Positions 49,501 to 57,150 of a DNA stretch of 64,000 nt are shown one piece after another. Location of the stretch: contig BDDD01001378.1 in the NCBI GenBank assembly GCA_001972305.1, positions 105,589 through 169,588 of the forward strand. Direction: 5' to 3'. The DNA is from Cephalotus follicularis (Eukaryota; Streptophyta; Magnoliopsida; Oxalidales; Cephalotaceae). The notes under the pieces were generated by a model that worked only from the letters and a program-made list of their open reading frames with translations, ran no database searches and was not told the DNA's origin. Every line of letters begins with the position of its first letter. The stretch's first letter is position 1. Position numbers and translations under genes: made by a program.

Positions 49501-52500
49501 GAAATTGCGGGAGAGAGAGAGAAAGTGAGAGGGAGAGAAAAATAGCACTGGTCTGTCCTTTTCTTTTTCACTTTCTTTGCTTGTGTTATTTCTCTTGGGT
49601 GTTGGGGTTTTTGGGTTCTTTCATTTAAAGGGTCTCTTTTACTTTGTTGTTTTTGTTCCTGCGAATTTCTAGCATAAAAATAGTTGTTTTTTTTTGTTTG
49701 TTTGAGTTTTTGTGTTCACCAGATGAGGCTTATCTTGCTTGTGTGGTGTTTTTGTTCTTGTGGTGAGACCCGCATCTGCATTGAAGAAAGAGAGAGAGAA
49801 AGAGAGATTTGGAATTGTTTCTAATTTCTCTGTGTTTATCAATGTTTTTTTTTTAATATTTATTGATTAACCAGTTCTTTGATTTAGTCATGTTTTAAAT
49901 TTGGTGTCTTGAATGTTAGTTTCTAATTTTTTCCCCCATTTACAACAATTATAAATATTTATTCCTAACATATAACATATGATATTTTATTATATTAACA
50001 CAAATATTTTACATTACACAATAACAAAATGAAAAAGACAAATACAATCATTGTATTAAAAATTAAACATCTTAAACATATAACAAATGATTTTTTATTG
50101 CATTAACACAAATAATTTACATTACACGGGAAAGACAAATACATTCACTGATTCCTATTCGGACACGACCTCCTATTGTGTCCTAAATTATGGCAAAGAC
50201 CACATGTTTGTCGTGTCCGAACACCCTCCCTAGAATCCATTTCATTGTGAAAACGGGTAGATCGAGGCCTGCCTTTCTTGTTTCTCCTCAATGTCGGGTC
50301 CAGAACAAGAATAGGCCCATCGTACGCTAGCCAAGTGGTTCTATCAGGTACTGGGTGAAAAGTAGAAGCCCATGTATTCACATAATTTTGAATCGAATAC
50401 TGTTTGGCCACAAAACCGCTAGGGTCAATATTATGTGAACTACAAACAGCAAGAACGTGCAAATACGGATAGTGATAGATCCTCCACTCGTTACAAGTAC
50501 ATGATCTTTCACCCAAATCAACCACATGTGACTCTCTCGTATTGGAATGGCCTCGGTAGCGGTTTGTCCTACGACTGACTTCAAAAACACCAGGCCTGTC
50601 ATAGAACATCACAGCCTCATAACTACCTGAAAGCTGGCGCAATCCATGAAGTTTTGCATCTATCGTTGGAGTGAATCCAGATCCTGATGCCATGCGAGCC
50701 TGACCGTCCTGTCGTCTGATAACAAAATAACTATTTGACCTGTAGAAGCTTAGCTGCACTAATGCTGTAATGGGCAGACCGCGAGCACCTTTCAAGACAC
50801 CATTAAAAATCTTGACCATATTTGTCGTCATGTCTCCCCATCTTCTTCCTTGATCATATAGCAAAGTCCATTTGTCACAAGAAATATTGTTAAGCCACCG
50901 GGCAACACGCCCTTCTTCAACATCCTCAATATTCTCCCATTGGCTATCGAATTGTCTTTGTTGAGTTGCTACAGCCATTGAATAGACCGTGACTTTCAAC
51001 GCCTTGTTCTTGAACGTCGTGTTGAAATTACTAGCCAAGTGTCTCACGCAGAATCGATGATATGCATATGGTTCTTGCCATCCCAAATGCTCATCTCGCA
51101 TGGCATTTATGATCCCAATATGCCTATCAGAAATGACAGTCAAACCATGCCTACTGGTAACCCTCTGTCATAAGTTAGCCATAAACCACGCCCAAGTGTC
51201 ATTCGATTCACCTTCCGTGATAGCGAAAGCCAATGGGAGTAACTGTCCATTCCCATCAATACCAACAGCAATGAGCAATTTTCCTTTGTACTTCCCATAT
51301 AGATGGGTGTCATCGACGCATAAAACTGGTCTGCAATATTTGAAAGCCTCGATGGCAACACCGAATGCCCAAAAAACCCGTTGGAAAACTTGTATTCCTG
51401 GTTTGCCTGACTCTGTTGTGTGCCATACTATAATGCTGCCTGGATTAGAAGCTTCCATCGCATCCATCCACTCGGGCAGAAGTCTGTACGATGAATCCCA
51501 GTCACCAAATAAATCGGCCATGGCCAACTGTTTTCCGAGCCAGGCTTTCTTATACGAAATCGTGTAATGATATCGTTGCTTGATCGTTGCAATAATCGCA
51601 GTGATGTTAATGTTTAACTGTGCTCTAATGATTTTCCTCAATTCATCAATCACAAAACGAGAATCTATCTGTCTGTGATCTCGTGTAGTGTACGAATTAA
51701 AACAGGTGTGTGGACCCTCTAATTTCGAAATCCTCCAAAAATTGTGTCTTTAAGGCAATGTTGCTGTGAGTTTCTAGGAGCAAGAACCTCCCTGTTTATA
51801 TTGTAATCTCCACCGACCATGATCAGAATGCAAGACTTTATATTCAGCATGGACACCCACGTGGTGCACCTTCACCGCATGCACTAACTCCTCCCAGCTT
51901 GCAAATTGTGCACCAACAAATAAATTTTCACCTTCTATCTGGGGTTGCACTTGCTGTTGCACCCACTGACTGGACACCATACTGCTCGCGCTGTCAACAT
52001 TTTCAAATTCAGGAGGAATGTTCCCCTGAAATGTCGATGATGGTCTGGCCCCCATACTTTCATAAAATTGTGATGAATAGACAGGAGACTGCTCAATATT
52101 CATGAACTCCTGCTCATCAACATCCTCATTCTCTAGCATTACGTCAGCGTCTTCATCATCGTCATCCTCATAACGAAGATCGTTATGACTGACTGTTTCT
52201 GCGCTAAGAGCGTATAGATCCTCACTAAAAAACATAGAAGGAATAGCGTCCAAGTTTACAGGATTTGAATTCATATCGCTTTAAAGACACATCATAAATA
52301 TATTATAAATAAATATGTCAAATATCAATTAACAAAACATATCTAACTCACGTGTGAAAATATATCAAATTCAAACAACAAACAGAAACACTTTGAACAA
52401 TTAAAATATTCAAAGAAATCCAACCGCATTTTAAGATTTTGTTTCTTGATTAATCATATTTCCCCTAAGCCACTAACAACATATTCTACAAATCTAATAC

Positions 52501-55500
52501 TGAATTAAAAAAGACATTCCACATATTATACTTTAATAGTGTATACTTTTGCTCGATAGCATATACAATAAATTTGATGCAATAATAATAATAATAATAA
52601 TATTAATATTAATAATAATATTAATAATAATAATCTTTAAATGTGAAAAAACACATTTAATAATAAGTAATTAACAAAACAGTAGATGTTCAAATCTGAA
52701 AAAATAATAATAATAAGTAATTAAAAAATAAATCAAATTAATTAACTGAAAATTAACGATAATAAATATCCTAAATGATTAAATTGAAAAATTGAAAAAA
52801 AATAACAACCTTCTAACCTTATCAGTGCAGTGATAATGGTAGATAATGATGTTCTTTTTATTCACTGGTATTGATTCTCAGTGTAAAAGAGAGAATGAGA
52901 TAAAGAGAAGTTACACCAGAGCGAACAAATACGAGAGATACCGAAGTCCGAAACTCACAAATGAGACGGAGAGATCGAAATTGAGAGAGACCAATATTTT
53001 GAGAAAATCTATTTGGCAAATATGTATTTATATAAAAAAAAATTACCTAATTTTCCTTCCCTAACTAATTTTCCTTCCCTATCTAATTTTCGTAACTAAC
53101 TAATTTTCCTTCCTTATCTAATTTTCCTAACTAACGAATTTTCCTATCTAATTTTCGTAACTAACTAATTTTCCTATTGTGCATGAGCGAGACGCCGTCC
53201 AATTAACGAAAACTTCACAAATACGGTAAAAAAAAACCTTAGCAATGCTTGTTACTTCAACTTTTTTTGAGTTTTATATTGGATTACAACTTAAAAAACA
53301 ATAGAAGTATGTCATACAACCAATAACCATCAACATTTGCTTTTTTTAGTTTAAAATTCTCCTGCTCCTTCTGCACCCTTTAAAATAAAGAACCCAAAAA
53401 CCCCCACGCCCAAGAGAAATAACACAAGCAAAGAAAGTGAAAAAGAAAAGGACAGACCAGTGCTATTTTTCTCTCTCACTCACTTTCTCTCTCTCCCCCG
53501 TAATTTCTCTCTTCCTCTTTTTTTTCTCTCCCTCTCACTTACTCTCTCTCTCCCGTAATTTGTCTCTTCCCTTTTTTTTTCTCTCCCTCTCACTTACTCT
53601 CTCTCTCCCTCTTTTTTTTCTCTCCTTCTCACTTACTCTCTCTCCCGCAATTTCTCTCTCCCTCTCACTTACTCTCTCTCTCCCACAATTTCTCTCTTCC
53701 CTTTTTTTTCTCTCCCTCTCACTTACTCTCTCTCTCCCGCAATTTCTCTCTCTCCCTCTTTTTTTTCTCTCCCTCTCACTTACTCTCTTTCTTTCCCGCA
53801 ATTTCTCTCTCCCTCTTTTTTTTTCTCTCCCTCCCACTTACTCTCTGTCCAGTGCATGCATGCATGCCACAAGGAATTTGGCCTAGACAAAATTTGGTAT
53901 AATGGGGTTCTCTCAAAATGGAGGAACAACACTTTTTCTATACACATCCTGTGCCTGTGTGTAATGGAGGATGCTCAGCGCCATGGCATGCAAGGGATGC
54001 ATGCATTTGACAGTGCTCAGTATTATGCTATGCTCAGGACGCATAGAGGTTCATCCTCGGCGCTATATGCCACGCATGGCACAGGAGAGCTCACATGCAA
54101 GGAAGCTACAATACACTACACTATTGTATCCTCGGATGGATGTCCTCGGACGCCAGGGCGCATGCTGAAGAGAGCTAAGTGCGTTACGGAGCATGACGTT
54201 CATAGCAGAGGAAGGCTTGCATGCGTTGCATGCTCGGGAAGCATGCAGAGGATGGAGAGCTCGGCATGCACGGCAAAGGATGACACATGCGGGATACATG
54301 CGGGAAGCACGCAGAGGATGGTGAGCTCAGGTACACGGGAGAGAAGACGCAAGAGAGAGAAGAAAATGGGAAAAAAATGGGGAAAAAGGGAGAGAAGGAC
54401 GCAGAGAGAGAGGACACAGGAGAGAGAAGAAAATGGGGAAAAAAAGAATGGAACGAGAGAGAAGGAAAAAGAGGGAGAGAGAAATTGCGGGAGAGAGAAG
54501 AAAATGGGAGAAAAAAAATAATGTTGTGGGAGAGAAGTAAAAAGAGGGAGAGACAGAGAGAGTAAGTGAGAGGGAGATAAAAAAAAAGAGGGAGAGAGAG
54601 AAATTGCAGGAGATAAAGAGTAAGTGAGAGGGAGAGAGAAATTATGGAAGAGAGAGAGTAAGTGAGAGGGAGAGAAAAAAAAACGGCATGTTTGGAGTGA
54701 AAAGTGAAGTTTAGAGTAGTAATGTGAGAAATAATTTGTAAAGTATGATAGAGTGGGAATAAGTTTTTTGAAATATAGTATCTGTGGCAAAAACTCAAAT
54801 AGACGACTAAAAGAAAACTCAACCTAACATTCTTACTTGATTTACTGTTTATTATATTAGATACATTATAGCTGGTGATGATTGAAAAGCTATGACGACA
54901 ACAACAAACAAAGATGTCAATACCATCGAAGCAAATTGTCATATTTCATTTTTTTAATCCTTTAGGGATTAAACATGATATATAATGCTTAAATCAAATG
55001 TTAATGGATGGCTACAGCCAATAGCTTTTACAGATAAATCCAGTCATAATTGATAACACTATAACAGCATATATAGTTATATCTACAAGTAACTATATAT
55101 TGGTCCAATAAACTTGATTGCAGTCCACAGAATTTTGTCCCAACATTGTCAAGATTCATGAAGTCAAGCAATTTTCACTTTAATTCTTTTGCTTATTGGA
55201 CACGACAAATTATTGGCATTGTTGCCACACCCCCGCCGAAGGAACCAGACCAGATGATGCATTGGGAATCTAATTTCATTTTTATTGGCAGACAGTTTTA
55301 TGAATTAAAAATAACAGTGTCAAAGCTTTTTTTTTTTTTTTTGGTTTTATAATCTACTGTTGTGGAAATTAATCATGCGTAAAATATACTCTATATGGTT
55401 AATCCTAAAAGTTAAGCTCATATAAAATCCATGTTTATTGAAATATTCCTCAGGTCGAAAAGGCAAGGAACCGTTTGGACAAGTGGGATGATAAGGAGGA

Positions 55501-55519
55501 GAGTTTTTTGGAGGAGTAA
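28192..55519 (+). CDS. DTX35-like: MATE efflux family transporter (DETOXIFICATION/DTX type), 7 exons, 517 aa
   Basis: Exons are 28192-28545, 28639-29270, 31034-31090, 31231-31469, 47342-47460, 47588-47674 and 55454-55519. All introns are GT..AG, phases match at every junction and the joined frame has 1,554 nt with a single terminal stop. Two MatE domains are visible: residues about 60-230 ([34 protein letters not shown] block) and about 285-480 ([27 protein letters not shown] block, [15 protein letters not shown]). About 12 membrane segments are expected for the family. These proteins are secondary transporters of the vacuolar or plasma membrane. The DTX33-35 clade includes flavonoid-related and vacuolar anion transport in Arabidopsis, but substrate cannot be told here. 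Introns 4 and 6 carry large transposons. Splice sites are unproven without RNA. Confidence 0.95.
28225..28296 (+). repeat. 36-bp tandem duplication in MATE exon 1
   Basis: CAAGCCATGTTACACTCGAT.. occurs at 28225-28260 and 28261-28296 with two differences (A/G at 28252 versus 28288, T/G at the unit end). It is in frame and adds 12 residues ([12 protein letters not shown] then [12 protein letters not shown]). Confidence 0.96.
28639..29270 (+). CDS. DTX35-like: MATE gene exon 2 (residues 119-329)
   Basis: The largest exon, after acceptor TATATGCAG. It carries most of the first MatE domain and the start of the second half. It ends inside a cysteine codon (TG|C) at 29270 before GTAAC. Intron 2 is 1,763 bp. 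Confidence 0.95.
29271..31033 (+). other. MATE intron 2
   Basis: 1,763 bp of AT-rich sequence with GT..AG ends. No transposon ends or coding frames recognised. Confidence 0.8.
31034..31090 (+). CDS. DTX35-like: MATE gene exon 3 (57 bp micro-exon)
   Basis: Acceptor AATGCAG, donor AAG|GTCAG. It encodes [18 protein letters not shown] with split codons at both ends. Both split codons are completed correctly by the neighbouring exons (cysteine on the left, serine on the right). Confidence 0.93.
31231..31469 (+). CDS. DTX35-like: MATE gene exon 4
   Basis: Acceptor GATATATAG, donor TCTG|GTAAT. It encodes [17 protein letters not shown] and membrane segments through the PVLSG block. The last codon is split G|GG with exon 5, 15.9 kb away. 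Confidence 0.94.
31470..32023 (+). other. MATE intron 4, part left of element G
   Basis: About 550 bp, AT-rich, with no gene or clear element end. Confidence 0.7.
32024..34518 (-). repeat. 3' LTR of element G
   Basis: 2,495 bp. On the minus strand it runs TGTTAGATTAGGGGTGTC.. to ..GAGACTTACA. It pairs with 40540-43033. On the minus strand a block reads TAGGGTTGACAC.TATCCTTA and then CCAAGTATAATGAGGG, related to LTRs F and K. Confidence 0.93.
34519..34531 (-). other. Polypurine tract of element G
   Basis: The minus strand reads CCAAGTGGGAGAT immediately before the TGTTAG start of the 3' LTR. Confidence 0.8.
34532..36414 (-). pseudogene. Element G pol: reverse transcriptase and RNase H
   Basis: Minus-strand pieces in several frames: a linker between integrase and RT (36414-35938), RT ([19 protein letters not shown] and [19 protein letters not shown] near 35835-35641), and RNase H (34953-34744), which has [17 protein letters not shown] and VMVYCDND. 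The first is the typical copia RNase H motif around an active-site glutamate. The RT part holding the catalytic YVDD box (about 35600-35450) is badly broken. No single frame is intact. Confidence 0.9.
36683..37360 (-). pseudogene. Element G integrase
   Basis: A 225-codon open stretch. The GAG-pre-integrase HHCC domain shows [12 protein letters not shown] and CEPCLIGK. In the catalytic core the first aspartate is in HNDVYGPM and the second in [11 protein letters not shown]. Integrase precedes RT in the element, which defines copia. The frame stops near 36683 before the expected glutamate region. Confidence 0.92.
37498..37770 (-). pseudogene. Element G gag C-terminus, zinc knuckle and protease start
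   Basis: The zinc knuckle is damaged: [14 protein letters not shown] keeps the outer cysteines and the histidine, but tyrosine replaces the second cysteine. The protease active site reads [11 protein letters not shown], where copia elements have DTGC or DSGC. The stretch ends at a stop near 37498. Confidence 0.85.
37798..38529 (-). pseudogene. Element G gag
   Basis: A 243-codon frame. After a short, probably untranslated, hydrophobic start it shows a copia gag ([50 protein letters not shown]). It is separated by a stop from the zinc knuckle part at 37770. The product would be the capsid-like protein of virus-like particles. Confidence 0.88.
38530..40523 (-). other. Element G long leader
   Basis: About 2 kb between the primer-binding site and gag. 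A 103-codon minus-strand frame at 38741-39052 resembles nothing I know. A short imperfect repeat (GAAACTGCCAGTAACTATGCA) lies at 40028-40092. No other feature seen. Confidence 0.6.
40524..40535 (-). other. Primer-binding site of element G
   Basis: GCTCTGATACCA, complement of the Met-type site, four bases from the LTR end at 40540. Confidence 0.92.
40540..43033 (-). repeat. 5' LTR of element G
   Basis: 2,494 bp, almost the same length as the 3' LTR (2,495 bp). Small indels occur, for example near 40750 and 41280 relative to 32230 and 32740. Confidence 0.93.
43401..44280 (+). pseudogene. Element H gag and zinc knuckle region
   Basis: Starts with a UBN2-type copia gag: [20 protein letters not shown], then (another frame from about 43597) [20 protein letters not shown] and [16 protein letters not shown] frameshift lies near 43560 and stops occur after 43830. 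The knuckle region at 44110-44240 is broken by a stop and has lost its canonical spacing. Confidence 0.85.
44698..45480 (+). pseudogene. Element H integrase
   Basis: The pre-integrase domain (44698-44889) shows [18 protein letters not shown] and CERCQMGK. In the core (44890-45156) the first catalytic aspartate is replaced by asparagine (HTNVYGLM), while SDNGKEYVS keeps the second. After a frame change the C-terminal part (45150-45479) has the [12 protein letters not shown] and [20 protein letters not shown] motifs. The active site is therefore lost. Confidence 0.87.
45840..46285 (+). pseudogene. Element H reverse transcriptase N-terminal part
   Basis: [23 protein letters not shown], an in-frame stop, then [31 protein letters not shown] and [13 protein letters not shown]. 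After a small shift it ends near LKQAPNAWY and runs straight into LTR sequence. The catalytic YVDD box and RNase H are absent. Confidence 0.87.
46285..47000 (+). repeat. Tandemly duplicated LTR end of element H
   Basis: Two copies of about 380 bp (from about 46312 and 46695). Each begins with a TA microsatellite and contains CAAAGCTTTAGC/CAACGCTTTAGC, TTTTGTAAGTGTTATCAATTC and CATAGGTCCAATAAAGGATTC. The first 100 bases match the left LTR fragment at 43140-43290. The shared part beyond the LTR end suggests the duplication arose after insertion. Confidence 0.8.
47001..47341 (+). other. MATE intron 4, part right of element H
   Basis: About 340 bp with no feature, ending in acceptor TTTTGAAG before exon 5. 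The pyrimidine tract is weak (ATTACTGACTTAATTATTTT). Confidence 0.6.
47342..47460 (+). CDS. DTX35-like: MATE gene exon 5
   Basis: Encodes [20 protein letters not shown] and the membrane segment [15 protein letters not shown]. The donor is CAG|GTATAC. It completes the glycine codon split with exon 4. Confidence 0.94.
47588..47674 (+). CDS. DTX35-like: MATE gene exon 6
   Basis: 29 codons, [20 protein letters not shown] then TYWTDWDKE, the last membrane segment of the family. Acceptor GATGTAG, donor GAG|GTAAC. Intron 5 is 127 bp. Confidence 0.95.
47675..48219 (+). other. MATE intron 6, part left of the MULE
   Basis: About 545 bp, strongly AT-rich; no feature recognised. Confidence 0.7.
48229..49632 (+). 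repeat. MULE left terminal inverted repeat
   Basis: About 1,404 bp. Order from the outer end: 120 bp of AT-rich terminus, a CT-rich minisatellite (CTCTCCCTCTCACTTACTC units), a GCATGC-rich block (48670-49150), then an AG-rich minisatellite (49160-49540), ending near TTTAAAGGG at 49632. It mirrors 53376-54796. Long open frames here reflect low complexity. Confidence 0.9.
49633..50144. other. MULE, between left TIR and transposase stop
   Basis: About 510 bp, AT-rich, presumably 3' untranslated sequence of the transposase gene. No other feature. Confidence 0.6.
50145..52274 (-). pseudogene. MULE transposase (MuDR type), one frame with three stops
   Basis: The reading frame from ATG at 52274 to TGA at 50145 (710 codons) has no frameshift, but has in-frame TAG (51774-51776), TAA (51750-51752) and TGA (51168-51170). 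Domains: an acidic N-terminus; a MuDR-type N-terminal domain around residues 130-200 ([17 protein letters not shown]); the DDE core with [16 protein letters not shown] near residue 320 and ISDRHIGI near 383; a SWIM zinc finger near 590-610, where CTC..HYPYLH has tyrosine in place of the third cysteine; and a CCHC knuckle ([14 protein letters not shown]) near the C-terminus. It would cut and paste the element by binding the TIRs. It is now inactive unless the stops are bypassed. No intron is required. Confidence 0.94.
52581..52634 (+). repeat. (AAT)n microsatellite, interrupted
   Basis: AATAATAAT runs with TATT interruptions. Confidence 0.9.
53043..53175 (+). repeat. CTAATTTTCCTT short tandem repeat
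   Basis: About eight imperfect copies of CTAATTTTCCT or CTAATTTTCGT, joined by TCCCTAA and AACTAA. Confidence 0.85.
53376..54796 (-). repeat. MULE right terminal inverted repeat
   Basis: About 1,421 bp, reverse complement of the left TIR. It has the same order of blocks, with CT-rich units at 53460-53850, the GCATGC-rich block at 53850-54340, and AG-rich units to the end. Differences from the left arm are frequent enough that the arms have not been homogenised recently. Confidence 0.9.
54806..55453 (+). other. MATE intron 6, part right of the MULE
   Basis: About 650 bp, AT-rich, with a poly-T run at 55327-55343. The acceptor is ATATTCCTCAG. No gene. Confidence 0.7.
55454..55519 (+). CDS. 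DTX35-like: MATE gene exon 7 and stop
   Basis: Encodes [19 protein letters not shown] and EE, then TAA. This is the usual short cytosolic tail of the family (V.KA..RL.KW). It lies 7.8 kb after exon 6 and is in phase with it, which supports a single gene spanning the MULE. Confidence 0.93.
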   Translation, partial: VEKARNRLDKWDDKEESFLEE

Positions 55520-55837
55520 AGCTGCAGCTTTCATGAAAGTAGGGTTGAGCCTCTTAATCATTCACTTTCACAACTCACGTCAGAACAAGTGGCTCATGCC
55601 GACAACCAACATGTATAGCTATAGCGTCTTTAAACGACTCTTATTTTGATTTCTTCTTCTTTGATTAATTACCCACTTCTCAAACAATAAACAAACATAT
55701 ATACCAAAAAAAAATAAAAGAGCGACTTCCTTAACTTTCCGTAACTTAATTCTATATATGTTGGAATTTTTATTATGGTTACGTTGTACGTTCATAACTT
55801 TTGTCACATATTATAGTCACGTGAGCGCGTGCGCGTG

Positions 55838-55870
<33 letters not shown>
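55520..55870 (+). other. MATE 3' flank
   Basis: Probable 3' untranslated region and flank. AATAAA occurs at 55685-55690. An AT microsatellite follows at 55838-55866. No gene. Confidence 0.5.
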
Positions 55871-55877
<7 letters not shown>

Positions 55878-56317
55878 GAAAATAAATATGTTAGATAACT
55901 TTAGATGTTAGATAAAGATTAAATGTTGGATCATCTAAAAACGACTTATTTACAATTTATATTTTATAAATCTGACCATTGGATTTGATAATCCATATAC
56001 ATATATCATATCTACAAAATTTTAAGTATAATGAATACTTCTAACTATTTCGTTTTCATATAACATTCTGTACCGTTATAACTAGATATGAAGAAAAACT
56101 GGTTTAACCGTTAAAATTATTATATGATAATGAAATAATTAGAGGATTTTAATTCTCTTCAAAATCGATATGTATGATCAATACATATAGATTATCAAAT
56201 AGAACGGTCTGATTTGTAAAATATAACTCAGAATGATGCAGTTTTTAGGTGATCCAGTACATAACCCTGATATAGCATCTAAGGTGATCCAACACATTCA
56301 CTTTTCCTATATATATA
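55871..56317. mobile_element. MITE-like foldback 1
   Basis: About 445 bp with terminal inverted repeats of about 180-200 bp: the left arm (GATCATCTAAAAACGACTTA, AATCTGACCATTGGATTTGA) is mirrored by the right arm (AATAGAACGGTCTGATTTG, AGGTGATCCAACACATTCAC). Non-coding. It is similar in sequence and order to foldback 2, to which it is joined. Confidence 0.8.
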
Positions 56318-56768
56318 GTGTGAATATGTTGGATCACATTAGATTCTAGACCAGACATAGGTGCTGAATCACCTAAAAATGATATGCTAGCGAGTTATAT
56401 TTTACAGATTTGACCGTTGGGTTTGATATCCATATATGTAGATCATATCTACAAATTTTCAAGTTTATTGAATACTTCTAACTATTTCGTTTTCATATAA
56501 CAATATGGACTATTATAACTAGATATAAGGAAAAACTGACTTAACCGTTAAAATTGTTATATGATAATGAAATAATTAGAGAATTTCTATTCTCATTAAA
56601 ATTGATACGTATGATATACACATATAGATTATCAAATAGAACGGTCGGATTTGTAAAATATAACTCGTAAGCATGTCGTTGTTGGGTGATCCAGTACCGA
56701 AGCCTGATCCAGCATCTAAGGTGATCCGCATATTCACTTTTCCCATATATATATATATATATATATAT
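56318..56768. mobile_element. MITE-like foldback 2
   Basis: About 450 bp. The left end GTGAATATGTTGGATCAC pairs with GTGATCCGCATATTCAC at the right. It shares CTTCTAACTATTTCGTTTTC and ACCGTTAAAATT.TTATATGA with foldback 1. Flanked by TA runs, so the target site duplication is not clear (TA-type is possible). Confidence 0.82.
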
Positions 56769-56784
56769 AAGGAATATCTATTAT

Positions 56785-57150
56785 GGTGTGACACTACACT
56801 TAACTTAGATGCAGTGTCACTCTAATTACCGTATTCGTGAATAATATTTTTCAAATCTAGCCGATAGATTTGATGAAGTATTTGTCTAAATCATGCATGC
56901 AAATTTTCAAGACAAGTGAATATCTCTAGCTATTTTATTTTCAGATGAAAAGTTTAAGCGTTCTATAATTTAATTATTCATAAACAATAAATTATTATCC
57001 TATTCAATATAATATCTAACGATATCTGATTAACTTGAAAATTGACATGATTGATCTATATTTATAGAATATCAAATCTAACGATTGGATTTGAAAATAT
57101 TATCCACAATAAGGTAATTATGGTGACACTGCACCTAAGTTACGTGTAGT
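56785..57150. mobile_element. MITE-like foldback 3
   Basis: About 366 bp. The left end GGTGTGACACTACACTTAAC pairs with the right end near GTTACGTGTAGTTGTCAC. The internal arms CAAATCTAGCCGATAGATTT and AAATCTAACGATTGGATTTG show it belongs to a related but separate group. The right end merges into LTR I (TGTCAC is shared). Confidence 0.75.

Larger units (their letters stand above)
52275..53375 (-). promoter_or_regulatory. MULE transposase upstream region
   Basis: About 1.1 kb between the transposase ATG and the right TIR. It includes an AAT microsatellite (52581-52634) and a run of TAATTTTCCTTCCCTA-like repeats (53043-53175). Probably the leader and promoter; no motif is decisive. Confidence 0.5.
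48229..54796 (-). mobile_element. Mutator-like element (MULE) with 1.4-kb TIRs in MATE intron 6
   Basis: 6,568 bp. The terminal inverted repeats begin GAGTTTTTGCC at both ends. The flanking 9-mers are AAATAAACG (48220-48228) and AAATAGACG (54797-54805), differing at one base. A 9-bp duplication is the Mutator hallmark. The transposase gene is on the minus strand (50145-52274), opposite to the MATE gene. The right TIR side is its 5' side. The TIRs contain a purine-rich minisatellite and a GCATGC-rich block, making them long and hairpin-forming. The element splices out with intron 6 if the gene is expressed as modelled. Confidence 0.95.

Noticed and set aside
48235-49571. Long open frames rich in serine, leucine and proline in the MULE left TIR
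   Set aside because: They are produced by CT/AG-rich minisatellites that stay open in several frames on both strands.
53437-54790. Long open frames in the MULE right TIR
   Set aside because: Mirror image of the left TIR low-complexity frames; only the GCATGC block is mentioned as a weak finding.
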